Assembly (NCBI GenBank): GCA_022393335.1 | Contig: JAJEKB010021191.1 | Coordinates: 2,079,944-2,143,943 of the forward strand | Length of the DNA: 64,000 bases | Direction of reading: 5' to 3' | From: Macrotrachela quadricornifera | Lineage: Eukaryota; Rotifera; Eurotatoria; Philodinida; Philodinidae | Part shown: piece by piece, positions 35,601-46,710 of the stretch | Layout of the letters: every line of letters begins with the position of its first letter | Position numbering within the stretch: the first letter of the stretch is position 1 | The notes under the pieces: generated by a model | Told to the model about the DNA's origin: nothing | The model's input: the letters and a program-made list of their open reading frames with translations, nothing else | The model's database searches: none | Program-made: the position numbers and the translations under genes

Positions 35601-36546
35601 CTAGAATAGGTTCAGTGGGTAAAGAAACATGTAATGTATTCATATATGCTGTTATGAGATAATCTTTAAAGAAATCTTGTATTGCTTGATGATTTTTACC
35701 ATTTTGTACTGGCGTTTCACCAAGTTGATTTCTTAAAAAATAATTTGCTCCTTTACTAATCAAATATTTGACAGTTTCCAAATTATTGTTAAAACATGCG
35801 GCATGTAATGCTGTGGAAGCAAACTTGGGATCAGGATTGTACGGTAGAGTACGAGTGTTCTCTCGATTCGTATCACTATCATTTATCAAAGCAAAAGCCA
35901 TTTCACTTTCATTTCGAGCATTTACAGAACATCCACTTGTTTCAACTAAATGTCGAACTAAACGAAGATGATCATTTTTTGCAGCTGAATATAATAATGT
36001 TGTACCCCAAAAGCCTGGCTTATCTTTATATTCTGGATAACGTTTGAGAAATTTATCAACTGTTTGTAAATCTCCATTCAGTGAAGCTGGATAAGCTCGT
36101 ACAGCTAATAATAAACCATTTAAATTATGTTTAAATGAGTATAGAATATTAGCTGTAATCATTTCAGTGAATACTTGTTGTTCAGAATCGAAATGATATT
36201 GATGTAAATGTTGTTCAACATACTTACAACATGGAGTTGATAATTGTGGCAACCAATTTCTTAATATATTTTGAATATCATTAGTTAATGTATCTAATAA
36301 ATCATTTTCCTCTTGATCAACTGTAAATGTGTTCACATTGTTATTCTGAATTGAATTATTGAGTAATGGATTATCAGTGATAGGATTGTTTGGATTAACT
36401 GAAGCTTGGATTGTAGTCGTAGCATTGGACGGATGTGTCTCTGATGTAGCTCCTTGCTTGTTTTTCAATGTTTTCAAAACATCATCGATCTTTTCAATGA
36501 TTGAACTCAAACATTGTTTTAATCTATCCTCATCAATAGGTTCCAT
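23645..36546 (-). CDS. Ankyrin/WWE-like/DEAH helicase/nucleotidyltransferase-like/PARP fusion
   Basis: Seven exons: 36546-34656, 34041-32791, 32719-31793, 28996-28823, 28757-27531, 25145-24072 and 23910-23645. The sum is 6810 nt (2269 residues plus TAA). Domains in order: ankyrin repeats (about 155-295); WWE-like segment (about 327-385, W-E-Y-K-P and H-E-W-E-E-F); Asp-rich linker; coiled coil (about 690-760); DEAH/RHA helicase with Walker A TATGSGKST across the exon 2/3 junction (about 1043-1051), DEVHER (1140), SAT (1176) and QRLGRLGR (1335-1342); HA2-type region (about 1360-1500); nucleotidyltransferase-like segment with GGFVRD (1890), DLD (1932-1934) and a third Asp at 1984; PARP domain. 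PARP triad: Tyr2155 where active enzymes have His (L-F-Y-G-T), Tyr2186 (G-A-Y-F-A-D) and Glu2248 (H-E-Y-I-V-Y). Inferred role: an RNA-dependent ATPase coupled to NAD- or nucleotide-transfer chemistry, possibly RNA sensing. The His change may reduce NAD use. Introns 3 and 5 are enlarged by repeats. Confidence 0.88.
25430..26724 (-). mobile_element. 1.3-kb non-autonomous TIR element, copy 2 (nested)
   Basis: Near-identical inverse copy of 1-1297, inserted in the left arm of the foldback element. The flanks give AGCT at 25427-25430 and 26724-26727 if the TIR is read as GGGCGATTTGC, a likely 4-bp duplication. The very high similarity between copies implies recent movement or recent duplication. 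Confidence 0.85.
26913..27418. mobile_element. TGTAGAACTCG-ended element with 14-mer array (nested)
   Basis: The ends TGTAGAACTCG and CGAGTTCTACA are followed inward by ACTCGAGTA-rich arms (repeated CTCGAG words). The interior at 26985-27120 is a degenerate tandem array of AGGATGCTGCCTGC-like units. The same architecture occurs at 41594-42405. The ORF across the array is not a gene. Confidence 0.72.
29860..30200. repeat. Degenerate 40-45-bp tandem repeat
   Basis: About eight units with recurring words CACGGCGAGAARAGTYCTAT and GAAAGAGGTNTCACGCA-like spacing. It lies inside the intron cluster. Confidence 0.55.
30482..30799. mobile_element. Possible small TIR element, GTCCGGCGTGACC family
   Basis: The left end GTCTGATGTGACCAACC and the inverse of the right end (GTCCGGCGTGATCGTGG) agree partly. 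They resemble both ends of the element at 63115-63408. Decayed; no target duplication was assigned. Confidence 0.35.
34042..34655. repeat. Intron 1 of helicase-PARP gene with minisatellite
   Basis: Two direct copies of AGGGTCTCAATTCCGAAATT-like sequence (near 34179 and 34500) bracket degenerate 40-60-bp units with GGTACCCTTGAGTCTTCAAC-type words at about 34300-34480. Confidence 0.5.
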
Positions 36547-38400
36547 TATATTTGTTGAATAAAACTAAAAATAAATTTCAACATAATTTCATGCATAATT
36601 TGTTTGCAATTAGAAAGATTAAATTATACAATCTTAACGGAATTCTTTCTCTCCCAAGTGTTTCGAGGAGAACTCATCAGAAAAATTTCATACTTTCAAA
36701 ATTTATCCAAAGCTCTTCAGTACAATATTTTTTGAAAATAAAGAAAAAATACGCATCTTAAAATAACTCTGGTATCTATAGGAAAACATTTCAGCTCTAG
36801 ACGATATGTTATACTAGAGAAATGGAGATGATTGTGTAAGGTTGTGTGCTCTACTTCTATGGTATTTGATAGATTCTTCCAATCTTCTCTTATACATAAA
36901 AGTCATGTTGAAAGTCTGAAAACATTATCAACATATAGAGTGCATTTGAAATTTAAAAATCTATAGAAAACTCTAAAATATGAAGCGTAAACTTCTTCTG
37001 ATCATTTCGAAGATTAAGCTCACAAAATATCTTTTATTTTGTTAGTTCGACCTCTTCTATATCAGTGATGAGCGGCTTTCAAGAAATTAACGAGTTACCT
37101 TCGTTTGTTGGTTGTATTTTTCTTCAATGTATGCAGAATGAGAAGAAAAGAAAAATAAAACCTTCTTTTATACTTTCTATATACGAGGTCGACAAATTGC
37201 ACAATAGGTAGCAATTATTCTCCTTCAGACTGAAAAAAACCACGCACAAACCAGAAATTGATTATTTTCAGTGTGAGATTCGACAGAAGTGTTTACTTAT
37301 GTTACTTTCAACAAAATCAACGTTAATTAAAAATCAATTTGAATACAACAAATTGGTTATTTTGATATTGGATTATATAGAACAGTGAATTTTCGATATG
37401 AATCATCAAAGTCTTGGAGCTGTTAATATGACTTTTACTCAAATCGGTATTGATTACTATTTTGCTATTCTTCATTTTCAGTTTGACGTTCGCATCCTCT
37501 TTCAATTATATTTTTTTTATTTGGAACAAGCTAAGATGACTCGACAACTTCTCTCACTCGCCTTTAATAACAGCAACGCATTTGTGTTTTATTACGTGAA
37601 TCATTCACAAACACCAAATAAAGTTGATCAACACATTTTCATTCTGTTTCTCTTTGTTTTGGGCAGACAAAATGTTTGCATACACTTTATTTGTGTATAT
37701 GTTTTTTTCTTTCACGGAAAAAATCTCATACACATCGACTAATAACACTGTTTGTAGGCTACCTGTAGTCAGGTTTTTTTCTCATTTCAACAACGCACAC
37801 TACAAAGTCAATGCCTTACATTCGAACGAATCTCACTCTGAGAAAATATAAATAATATTCCAACCTATTGCCTATTTCAAAACGAAAGGACGGATGGGTA
37901 TTTTTGAATAATTTTTGATAGAAGAAGGATAGAGAGCTGCAGTTTTCATCATTGAAAAGAGAAGAATCTCTATCTTCAAAAATCAGATAGAAATGAAAAA
38001 GTGCCATTTACGAGTTCCAGACGTCCCGGTTTTTGAGAACCATTGGTTTCTTGAAAACTAGTTGAGATCAAACTTACTGAAGTTATCTGTTCTTCATAGA
38101 TTGTGACGAGGCGCGAAGCTGAGAATCAGGAGACGATCAGAACTTCAGCCAATCAATTCATATCTTATGCTCACAAAAGTTTGCCCCAATACGAAACCAA
38201 CTCGAATTGCATCCTTCTCGAATATTAAGCTGCAAAGGAGAGAAAATTACAGCTGGATCCGTCCGCTCTATATACGCTACTACCTATAGCTATACAGTGC
38301 AGTCAACAATCGCGCTCGATTATCATCTTCTCTCGCCGTTTTACTTTTGCTGAAAGGAGGCCGTAGGACACATTAACGACAATATTCAATCGCACCTTTT
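36547..38400. other. Intergenic region 5' of helicase-PARP gene
   Basis: No coding exon with a domain was found. It is expected to hold the promoter of the minus-strand gene starting at 36546. I see no clear TATA box or initiator motif. Confidence 0.45.
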
Positions 38401-38404
38401 TAAG

Positions 38405-38626
38405 GTGTCGAATATTGTGATCACCTGCAGTAATTCTGGAGAGCTCACAAGATCCTTGGTTGAGTATTGGCGTGATCATCTTCTTCTCCTATCACTTGGT
38501 TGTTGCAAGAAGTTTCTATTGATCTCGGATTGTTGGGAAGAACAGACATATGGAAAGAAGTTATATGATCATATTCCTGATGACAGAAGACTAGAAATAC
38601 TGAAGAAAACTATGGGTCAGATTTAG
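38405..38626 (+). pseudogene. DDE-type transposase fragment
   Basis: An open frame of 73 codons without an ATG start (first codon GTG). It shows Y-W-R-D-H, then F-L-L-I-S-D-C-W, then I-L-K-K-T-M-G-Q-I before a stop. A hydrophobic strand ending in S-D, followed about 30 residues later by K-T-x-G-x-I, is the pattern around the second catalytic Asp of pogo/Tigger-like DDE transposases. The D-W-rich start and the end after Q-I are truncated. No TIRs were found nearby, so it is an inactive relic. The superfamily call is tentative. Confidence 0.45.
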
Positions 38627-39069
38627 CCATTAACCCTTTCACCACAATTTGATTTTCCGAGGAAAATAGCTTCAATATATTAATTTTCATGCGTGTTCAC
38701 GCTCGATAAATGCGCTCATTGATATTTTCTGTATGTGTAGATATTTGTTTTTCTTTCTGTGATTTGCGTCTATGCATATTAGGTCTTTTACCACATAGGA
38801 TTGAATAGTTATTCGAGTCTCTCTTTTTCTTTAGTAGGCATATTGTGTAGTAACAATGAAATAACAAAGCAAACTTTTAATTTTGTCTTCTACGTTCTTT
38901 TCATAGTATTATCTTTCATTCTTTCTTTTCATTTGCATGAAGAGTAAGGTTGTATGTCAATAAAGGAAAACAAGGTATAAATTTATCTGATCAGTTATCA
39001 ACATAGTATACATGTCTCAGATAATCCAAAAGGCCGTATTAAAAGGTGACATTTGAGATGATATTTGAA

Positions 39070-39318
39070 ATGGCAACAGTAAATATTTATTTGATTTACA
39101 AAGAAAATTACGACACAAGTCGTATGACGATGCTACAATTTCGTGAAATTTTTGTGCAATCTTAACTTCTTTGTATGCCATACGAGAATTTAAAACCTGA
39201 TCCAAATGAACGTTCAACAAGCCAAACGAAGCGCAAACTTGCTGATTAGAAACTCAAAGAAATAGAAGAATCTGTTCGCGATGGCTGTAGACGCTGTGCT
39301 GGCTGCTATGAAAAATAA
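39070..39318 (+). pseudogene. piggyBac-like transposase C-terminal remnant
   Basis: In one frame from ATG at 39070: A-T-V-N-I-Y-L-I-Y-K, then M-L-Q-F-R-E, then P-Y-E-N-L-K-P, K-R-K-L-A-D, and a Cys-rich end R-D-G-C-R-R-C-A-G-C-Y-E-K. Two internal stops interrupt it (after F-V-Q-S and after K-L-A-D), and a third ends it. The V-N-x-Y-x-x-Y-K helix and R-R-C-x-x-C-Y tail are typical of the C-terminal third of piggyBac (DDE_Tnp_1_7) transposases. The same region is preserved at 53966-54220. Confidence 0.6.
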
Positions 39319-40329
39319 ATGCGAAAACCTCGGATTTAAATCCGAGAGTTATGTGTACTTCAAAAAGTGAATAAGACGTATGAGTCATCCTATAACGTGT
39401 CGATTAGAGCTCGCTGGGTACGAATCCAGATTCGGATCTGAAAATTTTAAGTTGATCTCGTCTAGATACGTTCTAAGTCCATAAATTACTATTGATCAGA
39501 AAAAATATTCATTATATACAATAATTCTTGCTTTGATTTTCTTTAATTTTTGTTTATTTTCTTCAGAAAAAAGTGAATTTGTTTATGAATAAATTAGGAT
39601 TTTGTATTTGTTACATTGGTACCCATTACAATGCTCTTTTACCTTTTCAAGATAATCTTCAACAATTTGCACCACACTTTGATTTAACAAACATCAGTTT
39701 ATAATATGAAATATAATATGAAACGTGCTTTAAGTAAAAAAACAAATTTTCATTTATGAAAATTAACAAAGTCTTTGGAATTAACTCCTCGCCACGTCCT
39801 ACGGGACAAAAAGGACAAAACTTTTTAAATAGATTGATCAAAATCAATCTATCGTGAACTTTGCTTTTTGCGTATATAAAAATAAGGTTGGCCTTATGGA
39901 GAACAAACGAATGTCACACAGACACACAATGAAGTTATATGGCTTCTTCATGGTTTTTCTCACGTGTGACATTGAAGAAATATTAAGCACAGCATATTTA
40001 TCCCTATTATTTCGCACCATTGTAAAGCTCTTAACGAGTTCAATCTACTTTGAAAAAAATGGTACTGGTAACATTGAAAACAAACACATACCACAATGGC
40101 ACATTGTCAAAATATATGAGTTTTTCATAGTTTTTTGACACTGTCGTACAGAGGAAATCTTGTGCGCAACCTATCTACCCCTATAATTTAGCGTCATTTT
40201 TCAGCCCATGAAATTCTCTATTCATTGGTATATGATAGTTGAAGTTTTGTTTTGATTATGATAAATCTTTTCTTTAAAGAGAATCAGAAAAAAAATAGAA
40301 AAGGTCATTATTTACACAGAAAATGAGAA
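39319..40329. other. Gene-free AT-rich region
   Basis: Only short ORFs without domains (for example 39659-39847 minus and 39854-40138 plus). Nothing else is supported. Confidence 0.45.
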
Positions 40330-40525
40330 TATTTTTACCGTAACGCAGCAAATCTATGACGGATTGCGCTCATCTTCGAACTCAACTGAGATATTGATGA
40401 GATCATTTTATGTACAAAACTCCATGACAATTGGATGAGCCTTTCAAAAGCTATCGTGGAAACGGACCGTTGGATGGACACACTGACCGATTTTAGTAGT
40501 GTACTCACTTTTTGAGTACACAAAA
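40330..40525. repeat. Dispersed repeat, copy 1
   Basis: The sequence ATTGATGAGA ... TGTGCACAAAA-like ... GTGGACGGATACACTGAC-like ... AGTTTTTGAGTACA-like is shared with about 63690-63870 in the same orientation. The class is unknown. Confidence 0.5.
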
Positions 40526-40784
40526 AGAAATTATTAATTATTCCATTACAACAAATGAACTACCAACACAATCCCACACGATATAGATACATACCCATAA
40601 CCCCACTAATCTACTACACTGATAATCAGGCTAATGCCACTGAACCAGTTCTTTAGGATAAGCATATGATTTAATCACAAGAATTCAACGTCTACCTAAA
40701 TCAAATCCACATCGCATACATTTAAAATCAGATACTATGAAACACACGATAAAAAAAATTAACCATCCCCTTCACCATCTATGT

Positions 40785-40955
40785 GAAAGAAAACGGTGCA
40801 AAACGGCGAAAAACGGCTGCCGTTACGATGATCGTTTACGAAGCACTGTAAAACGGTGAAATATGGTCATAAATGACGTCGTTTAAGATCATCGTAACGA
40901 TAGTCGTACGGCCGCCGTTACTACTATCGTTTTCCTGCCGTTTTACAGCATTATT
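40785..40955. repeat. AACGG/CCGTT imperfect palindrome
   Basis: AAACGGTG, AAAACGGC and GATGATCGTTTACG on the left are mirrored by GATCATCGTAACGA, GGCCGCCGTTAC and CTGCCGTTTTAC on the right. This is a GC-rich hairpin-forming patch in AT-rich DNA. Confidence 0.5.
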
Positions 40956-41593
40956 ACATCGAATTATAGAACATACTTGAACGCGTAAGTAGACATTGTC
41001 AGGTGATATATTAGCAATACCTTTTGCTGATTTTTATCTATTATTGTTAGGGCACAACCTTAGAATATTTCTCTGAAGCGCTTTCTTGTTCTCGAGATGC
41101 ATTTCATATCTTTCTTTTATTTTATTATTAATCTGCATCTCTGAGCGAATTTTTGCGACTACTTTATATATCGATCGAAAGTTCTATTCAGACACACTTA
41201 ACGACATCACACATATCCTTTCGATCGATGTCTATTTAATATTATGCGATGATCAATACGATCTCGATTGTGAAGCAATCGTGATAAGTATACTTTTATC
41301 ATAATCTTCTTTCATCGCTATCCTCGTAGGAAAGCACCATATACTTCCACAATTGGCCGTATTCTTTAGTATTGTTTACGTTGAGTTTATCGTTATAAAT
41401 GAATGGTAAGTATTATTATCTTTTCAAACATTCTATTTATATATTTATAATTAAATATTTTTTTACTTATTTTAGACCAGATAAAGCATCAAAATAAATC
41501 GTAGGTATCATTTTTGTTAAAAATCTTTTTTATTTATTTATTTAGATTGATCTTCATGTGACAAACAAATCGCAAGTACTATTTTACCATACA
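40956..41593. other. Gene-free stretch
   Basis: A 72-codon ORF at 41086-41304 has a hydrophobic start but no ATG and no family match. Nothing is supported as a gene. Confidence 0.4.
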
Positions 41594-41888
41594 TGTAGAA
41601 CTCGAAGACTCTACTCGAGTACTCGAGTTTTCAACTATTCAACTATTGGTACATGAAAGATTAACGACGCTAGCTACAGGATGCTTCCTGCAGGATGCTA
41701 GAAGTAATACACGTAATGTTGAGGGTGAGGGCATGGGTGTGGGTGAGGGCTTGAGGGGTGAAGGCATGGGTGTGGGTGATGTTGTCAAACAACCGCTAGT
41801 TGTAGGTTATTGTCAAATGCAAGGGACATCGTCTGTCTTCGTTGGATTGCTTTCAGCATCCTGTGGGTAGCATCCTCAGGCAACATTC

Positions 41889-42282
41889 CAAGGGGGAAAA
41901 AGCGGATCCTTGGATCCTTGGTTCCTCGTGGATCCTCATGGATCCTTGGATCCTAATGGATCCTCGTGGNNNNNNNNNNGTGGATCCTCATGGATCCTTG
42001 GATCCTAATGGATCCTCGTGGATCCTTGGATCCTTCTGGATCCTACGATAAAACTAATATATTTTAATGATACTACGTCAAGGAAGAGAACGCTGTACCT
42101 GTATCGTTGGATCCACTCGAGCCTTACAAAAATATTGATATGTGTCAATGATACTACTTAGTGTTATTAAAATATATTCATTTTATCGTAGGATCCAGCA
42201 GGATCCAAGGATCCATGAGGATCCGTCAGGATCCAAGGATCCATGAGGATCCAAGGATCCAGGATCCGCTTTTTCCCCCTTG
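41889..42282. mobile_element. GGATCC minisatellite foldback element (nested)
   Basis: The ends CAAGGGGGAAAAAGCGGATC and its complement at 42264-42282 border two inverted arrays of GGATCCTTGGATCC / GGATCCTCATGGATCC units (about 10-11-bp period). An AT-rich loop at about 42045-42185 separates the arrays. An N gap lies in the left array. Confidence 0.75.
41970..41979. other. Assembly gap (10 N)
   Basis: A run of ten N inside the GGATCC array; its true length is unknown. Confidence 0.98.
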
Positions 42283-42405
42283 CAACATTCTGTAGGCAGT
42301 ATCCTGTAGACAGAAGTTGAATAGTTTAAAAGTCGAGTACTCGAGTATTAAAAGTTTAAAACTCGAGTAAAATTTTGATACTCGAATCGAATTAACGAGT
42401 TCTAC

Positions 42406-43894
42406 ACTACTGGTTTTTTTTGGTACAAATGACTATGTAACTATGGCACAAATGACCACGTAACTGTGCTATTAAAAAATGATAATGAAAGTACGGTAAC
42501 AATCAGTAGTTAACTACAGTAAACGAAATATATCATTTTGATACAGCTGATTATTTTGAAGCTGCGTACATTAAAAAAATGATACATAGATAATAATGTT
42601 TGAATTAGGTAACGAGTAAAAATTTTTAGGGTATAAGAGGCATTTTCATGAAGATGTATATTTTACGGTAGACCGAATATTTATCTGCGCATTAAATTTA
42701 AATCGTATATATTTATTAATGGGTACAGAATATTTGCGAAAATATAATTTTCATTCGTGAATATCGTGTTATTTAAATAATATAATATTAAGAAGGTGCG
42801 AAGTTAAATAGTTGAAATATTTCATAGTAATATCTATATTATTATTTTATTGAATAAATATAAATCAGAATGTAACGCCAATTTTATTCTTGATATGGAG
42901 AAGATTAAAATAATATTAATAACAATAAAAAAATAGAATGTTCGTATACACAGAATCTCATTACTACATCGAAAAAATGTTGATCTATTTTTTCTATAGT
43001 ATGTCATTCTTCACCATCAACAAATATTATTAGTACATACATGAAAAGATTAACGACATGCCTGAACGTCATGTACGACAATTAAGAAAAGCAATGTCAG
43101 GGATCAAGACCTTCAAAGAGTATGCATTTATAATTCGATGATTTTAAAATTTTAGGAAATTGTATTATTGTAAAATATATTTATTAAATATGTCAGTTTA
43201 GTTTTCTCTTATAGTAATATAGATAATATAGTTCAAAATCAGTTTCAATGTGTAATTATAGAGATATTTGGCGTTGCGTTAAATATTTTGAATCACAATT
43301 TGATGCTAACGAACTAGTGTATGGGAATGTATGCATTCATCAACATGCAGTCTCTTGAATAACGTAAATTCAGAAGAAGAGTATGTAAAGATAATAAACA
43401 AATCAGGAAAGGAATTATCTGCAGAGAATAAATATCAACCGGTTTTATATTCTGAAATGATTGATATTATTTTATGCTACTGAAATGTCAGCGAATCTGA
43501 AACACTAACATATTTATCGATACTTTGCTCGCCTTGATATTGTAAGTGGCTATGCTATAAATCATACGTGGTAAATCTACTAATGTAATGTCTGAGTGGT
43601 TTTAATTATTTTAATGAGTAAAATATTTACACTGACTATAATAAATATTAGACTAATCTCGCCATATGAATAGAGATAGTATAAAAATTAAAAAAAGATG
43701 GTACTAGTAAATGCTAGTTGTTTGGGAATGTAGACTTCAGTTTATATATTACTTCTAGTTTATTAACTAATAACGATTGTAATAATTGTCTATTAAACAT
43801 GCGTCAGATTTGCGAAAAGCATTTAATTTTAAATACATAAACATACTTTTATCCATAGCTGTAATTTTTAAGATGATGTGTTAATTAATTTATG
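42406..43894. other. Gene-free AT-rich region
   Basis: Very AT-rich with no ORF of interest and no recognised repeat. Confidence 0.5.
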
Positions 43895-44565
43895 ACCCAT
43901 GTCACCACTTTTTTGACAACTGCGTCGCAGTTGCGCGCAGTCGCGATTCTGCGGCGCAGTCTCCGCAGTTTCGCTTAACTGCGACACAGTGCCCGCAGTG
44001 CGCTTAACTGCGGCGTAGTTGAGTTCGCATCTGCGACGCAGTCGTCGTAGTTTCGATTGACGCATGGTGGTATAAAAGGAACTATCACAAGCATTCTATC
44101 TCAATTTAACTTTTTACAATGAGAAAGATACATCATTTTTTTTCTAAAAAAGAAATCAATGCCATGTTGTATAAAATGATGAATTATTATTTATTTAATG
44201 ATTATGAATTTATCAAAATGTATGAGTTAACTAGTTATTAATTTATTAATCGTTATTAAACTTTATTAATTATTATTAAACATTATTTATTTTTATTAAC
44301 TTATCAATTATTTTAATTTATTTATCAATTTTTTATTTATTTAGAAAATGCTGATATTGACTGGGCGTCTTCTGTTACAAATGCGATTTTTTTATCGCAG
44401 TTGTGGCGTAACTGCAGAAAATGCTGAAACTGCGGCGCAGTTGCACGTAACTGCGTCGCAGTTTTTCGCAATTATGGATCACAGTGCGATCGCAGTTTTT
44501 CGCAATTACGGGTCACAGTGCGATCGCAACTGCGCCGCAGTTTGACCGCAGTTGAACACATGGGT
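43895..44565. repeat. Paired arrays of AACTGCGNCGCAGTT palindromes
   Basis: Two GC-rich arrays (43917-44064 and 44397-44555) are built of self-palindromic words such as AACTGCGTCGCAGTT and CTGCGGCGCAGT. They are separated by about 330 bp of AT-rich DNA. ACCCATGT at 43895-43902 is inverted at 44558-44565, suggesting element ends. ORFs across the arrays are compositional artefacts. Confidence 0.7.
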
Positions 44566-44873
44566 ATTCATTAGACGCAGTTATTTTTATTATAAAAGAT
44601 TGTGTCGACTTTAGTCTTGTTATTATTTTTTGTTGTTATTGTTATTTTTTTTTCTGTCTCTCATTATGTTATTATTTTCTAGTCAAGTTTTTTATTATTT
44701 TTTTTCTTCTTGTTGCAATAATAAAGAAAAAAGTTTTGGTGAGCAAAAAACTTTTTACCTGGTGTATAAGGATGTTATATCCTGCCATCTATTTGTTTAT
44801 ATTTCTTTCGTGTGTGCGATTATTTCTCTTTTTCTATTGTTATTTTCTGTTGTTATATATATCTCGTGCAGAC

Positions 44874-45244
44874 ATTGGACGCAAGTACTTTAAGTACTTT
44901 GTTGTGAGACCATTGCTATTTGCACCTTACATCATAGTTATGCACTCAATGGGCTCATTCGATACGTCTTATCGAGAGCTACAAAGCGCCATGATTCTTT
45001 TTCCAATTTGCACGTATCAGCGGAACAAAGTACTAAAATAATTGAAAAGTACTTAAGTACTTTTTCAAGTGATAAAAAACTGTTAAATCTGTCACTTTTC
45101 TCTCGCTGATAAAGTCAAATAGAAAAACAAATTGTACCGTTTTGTAGCTCTCACTGAAACGCATCGAATGAGCCTATTTAGTGCATATCTACAATGTATG
45201 ATGCAAATACTAGAGGTCTCGCAAAAAAAGTACTTGCGTCCAAT
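44874..45244. mobile_element. Foldback MITE, ATTGGACGCAAGTACTTT ends
   Basis: The left end ATTGGACGCAAGTACTTT is mirrored at 45227-45244. Arms continue about 120 bp (ATGCACT...GGCTCATTCGAT and CGAGAGCTACAAAG in both). AAGTACTT palindromes occur at both ends and in the centre. No ORF. Confidence 0.75.
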
Positions 45245-45569
45245 ATCTTATCTCGTGAAAAAGAAAAAGAAAAAGAAATAAGCTAAGTTATACCTATCTA
45301 AAATGAACTTATCATCCTTTAATTTTAAGCGCACAATATAGGTATTAACATACCTGTTGCTATTATTGCATTTTCTTCTTCTATCAAAATCGATTTTTTG
45401 GAGAAAAGAATCAAGCACATGAGAAAGCGTTGGAGTAAGATCAAATTTCCATTTATCGAAAGATTATGTCAGTCTTTTTCAGGCTTTCAAAGAATGCAAA
45501 AAACACCACCTGTGCATTAGATATAAAAAAAGGATACCTTCACGATTCTATCTCATTTCAACGTAAGCT

Positions 45570-46710
45570 ATGATCACAAACATGAAAACAATTAGTTGCT
45601 TTGTATTCATTCTTTCCAGGTAATTCTAACAAATTTTTATTTTTCCATTCATTTAACATTGAACAATCTTGTTTAATTTCACATATCTTGCTCCTAATTT
45701 AGTATGTCAGTAGTTCGAGTGCAATCTCAAATATGCTATGAAATTGCACAATATGAGGGATGCTCAAGAAATGGCGCATGTGGCTGTCTTCATATGGAAG
45801 GTGCTGTTGACACTGGCATTTGTAGCTTTCTATATAAACCTTGTGCTGAGTTAGTTTCATGCGACAATTCACACAATCTTTGTTATGAACCTGATCATAT
45901 CTGTGTTCGTCATCCTCGATGTAATACACGTCCAGTTTGTTATCCAGTGTCGATGATTGATCAACGTATCTGCCCACCGATAACAAGTAAGAGAACAAAT
46001 AGTAATCTACAGATTCAAGTGAAATTCGTATCTTTTTAAAGGAATTCATCCACTATTCATACATTAGTCACATATTGAATTAATTTTGATGAGTGAATTG
46101 CGAAGAGGAATCAATCACCCTTCGAAAAAAGTATATAAAGCGTGACGGAGACTAAAGAATCTGTAATTATTAGAGAAAAAATCTCATTCCGTCTCAGAAA
46201 AGATATCTATTACTTGTATATACAGAATCGATTGTAGTTCTATTAAACAATGTATGAAGATACAGTGAAGGTTTCCTCCGAACGCTCTACTCGAACTTCT
46301 AAATTTACATATGGCTTTATCATCACAAAGCTGTTTTTGAAAGAAAAAAATTCGCTTTTCATACCATTTGATGGTATCGTTCTACCTTGAAACTGTCCTT
46401 AGGCTTTACTTAGATTTCTATTCACTAAGTTCTACTTCCTATTATATATCAAATCAAAAACTATCTGCTTTGTACACATAAATGTTTTATCTCAATAAAT
46501 AGTGATGACTACTACAAGTACACCTATAACTACAACTTCGACTACAAGTACAACTACAACTACTTCTCAACAGTGGGGTAAGCTTTAGATTAATGCTTCT
46601 TAACCTCGTTAAATGCTAATTTTCAATCAGGTATACACAGATGCATTGTATGCAATATTACTCTGCATCTAGCTAAAGATTACATTAAAAGAAACATGAT
46701 CTCATCATAA
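45570..46710 (+). CDS. Secreted Cys-rich protein with Thr-rich tail
   Basis: Exons 45570-45619 (signal-peptide-like, second ATG at 45582, core ISCFVFILS), 45703-45986 (Cys-rich, about 15 Cys in 95 residues, with C-x-C-L-H-M and C-N-T-R-P-V-C) and 46503-46577 (Thr/Ser linker ending S-Q-Q-W). Junction phases are 2, 1 and 1. A last exon at 46631-46710 gives a TAA and a 162-residue secreted protein. Alternatively the Thr-rich exon splices to 50222, in phase with the NHL gene, giving a 440-residue protein: signal, Cys-rich module, Thr linker, NHL propeller. That layout makes biological sense, but its intron would be 3.6 kb. The Cys-rich family was not recognised. Confidence 0.55.

Larger units (their letters stand above)
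41594..42405. mobile_element. TGTAGAACTCG-ended element, second copy, with insertion
   Basis: The same ends (TGTAGAACTCG / CGAGTTCTACA), CTCGAG-rich arms and GGATGCT-type units as 26913-27418. It also holds GTGAGGGCATGGGTGTGG repeats. A separate GGATCC-rich palindromic unit (41889-42282) interrupts it. Confidence 0.72.

Noticed and set aside
41086..41304. Small secreted protein with hydrophobic start
   Set aside because: No ATG in the frame, no family pattern and no consistent downstream exons.
41646..42051. Gly-rich and Trp/Asp-rich ORFs
   Set aside because: They translate tandem repeats inside mobile elements, one of them across an N gap.
43868..44545. Arg/Thr-rich ORFs in the CTGCG clusters
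   Set aside because: Compositional by-products of the palindromic words; no start context or conservation.
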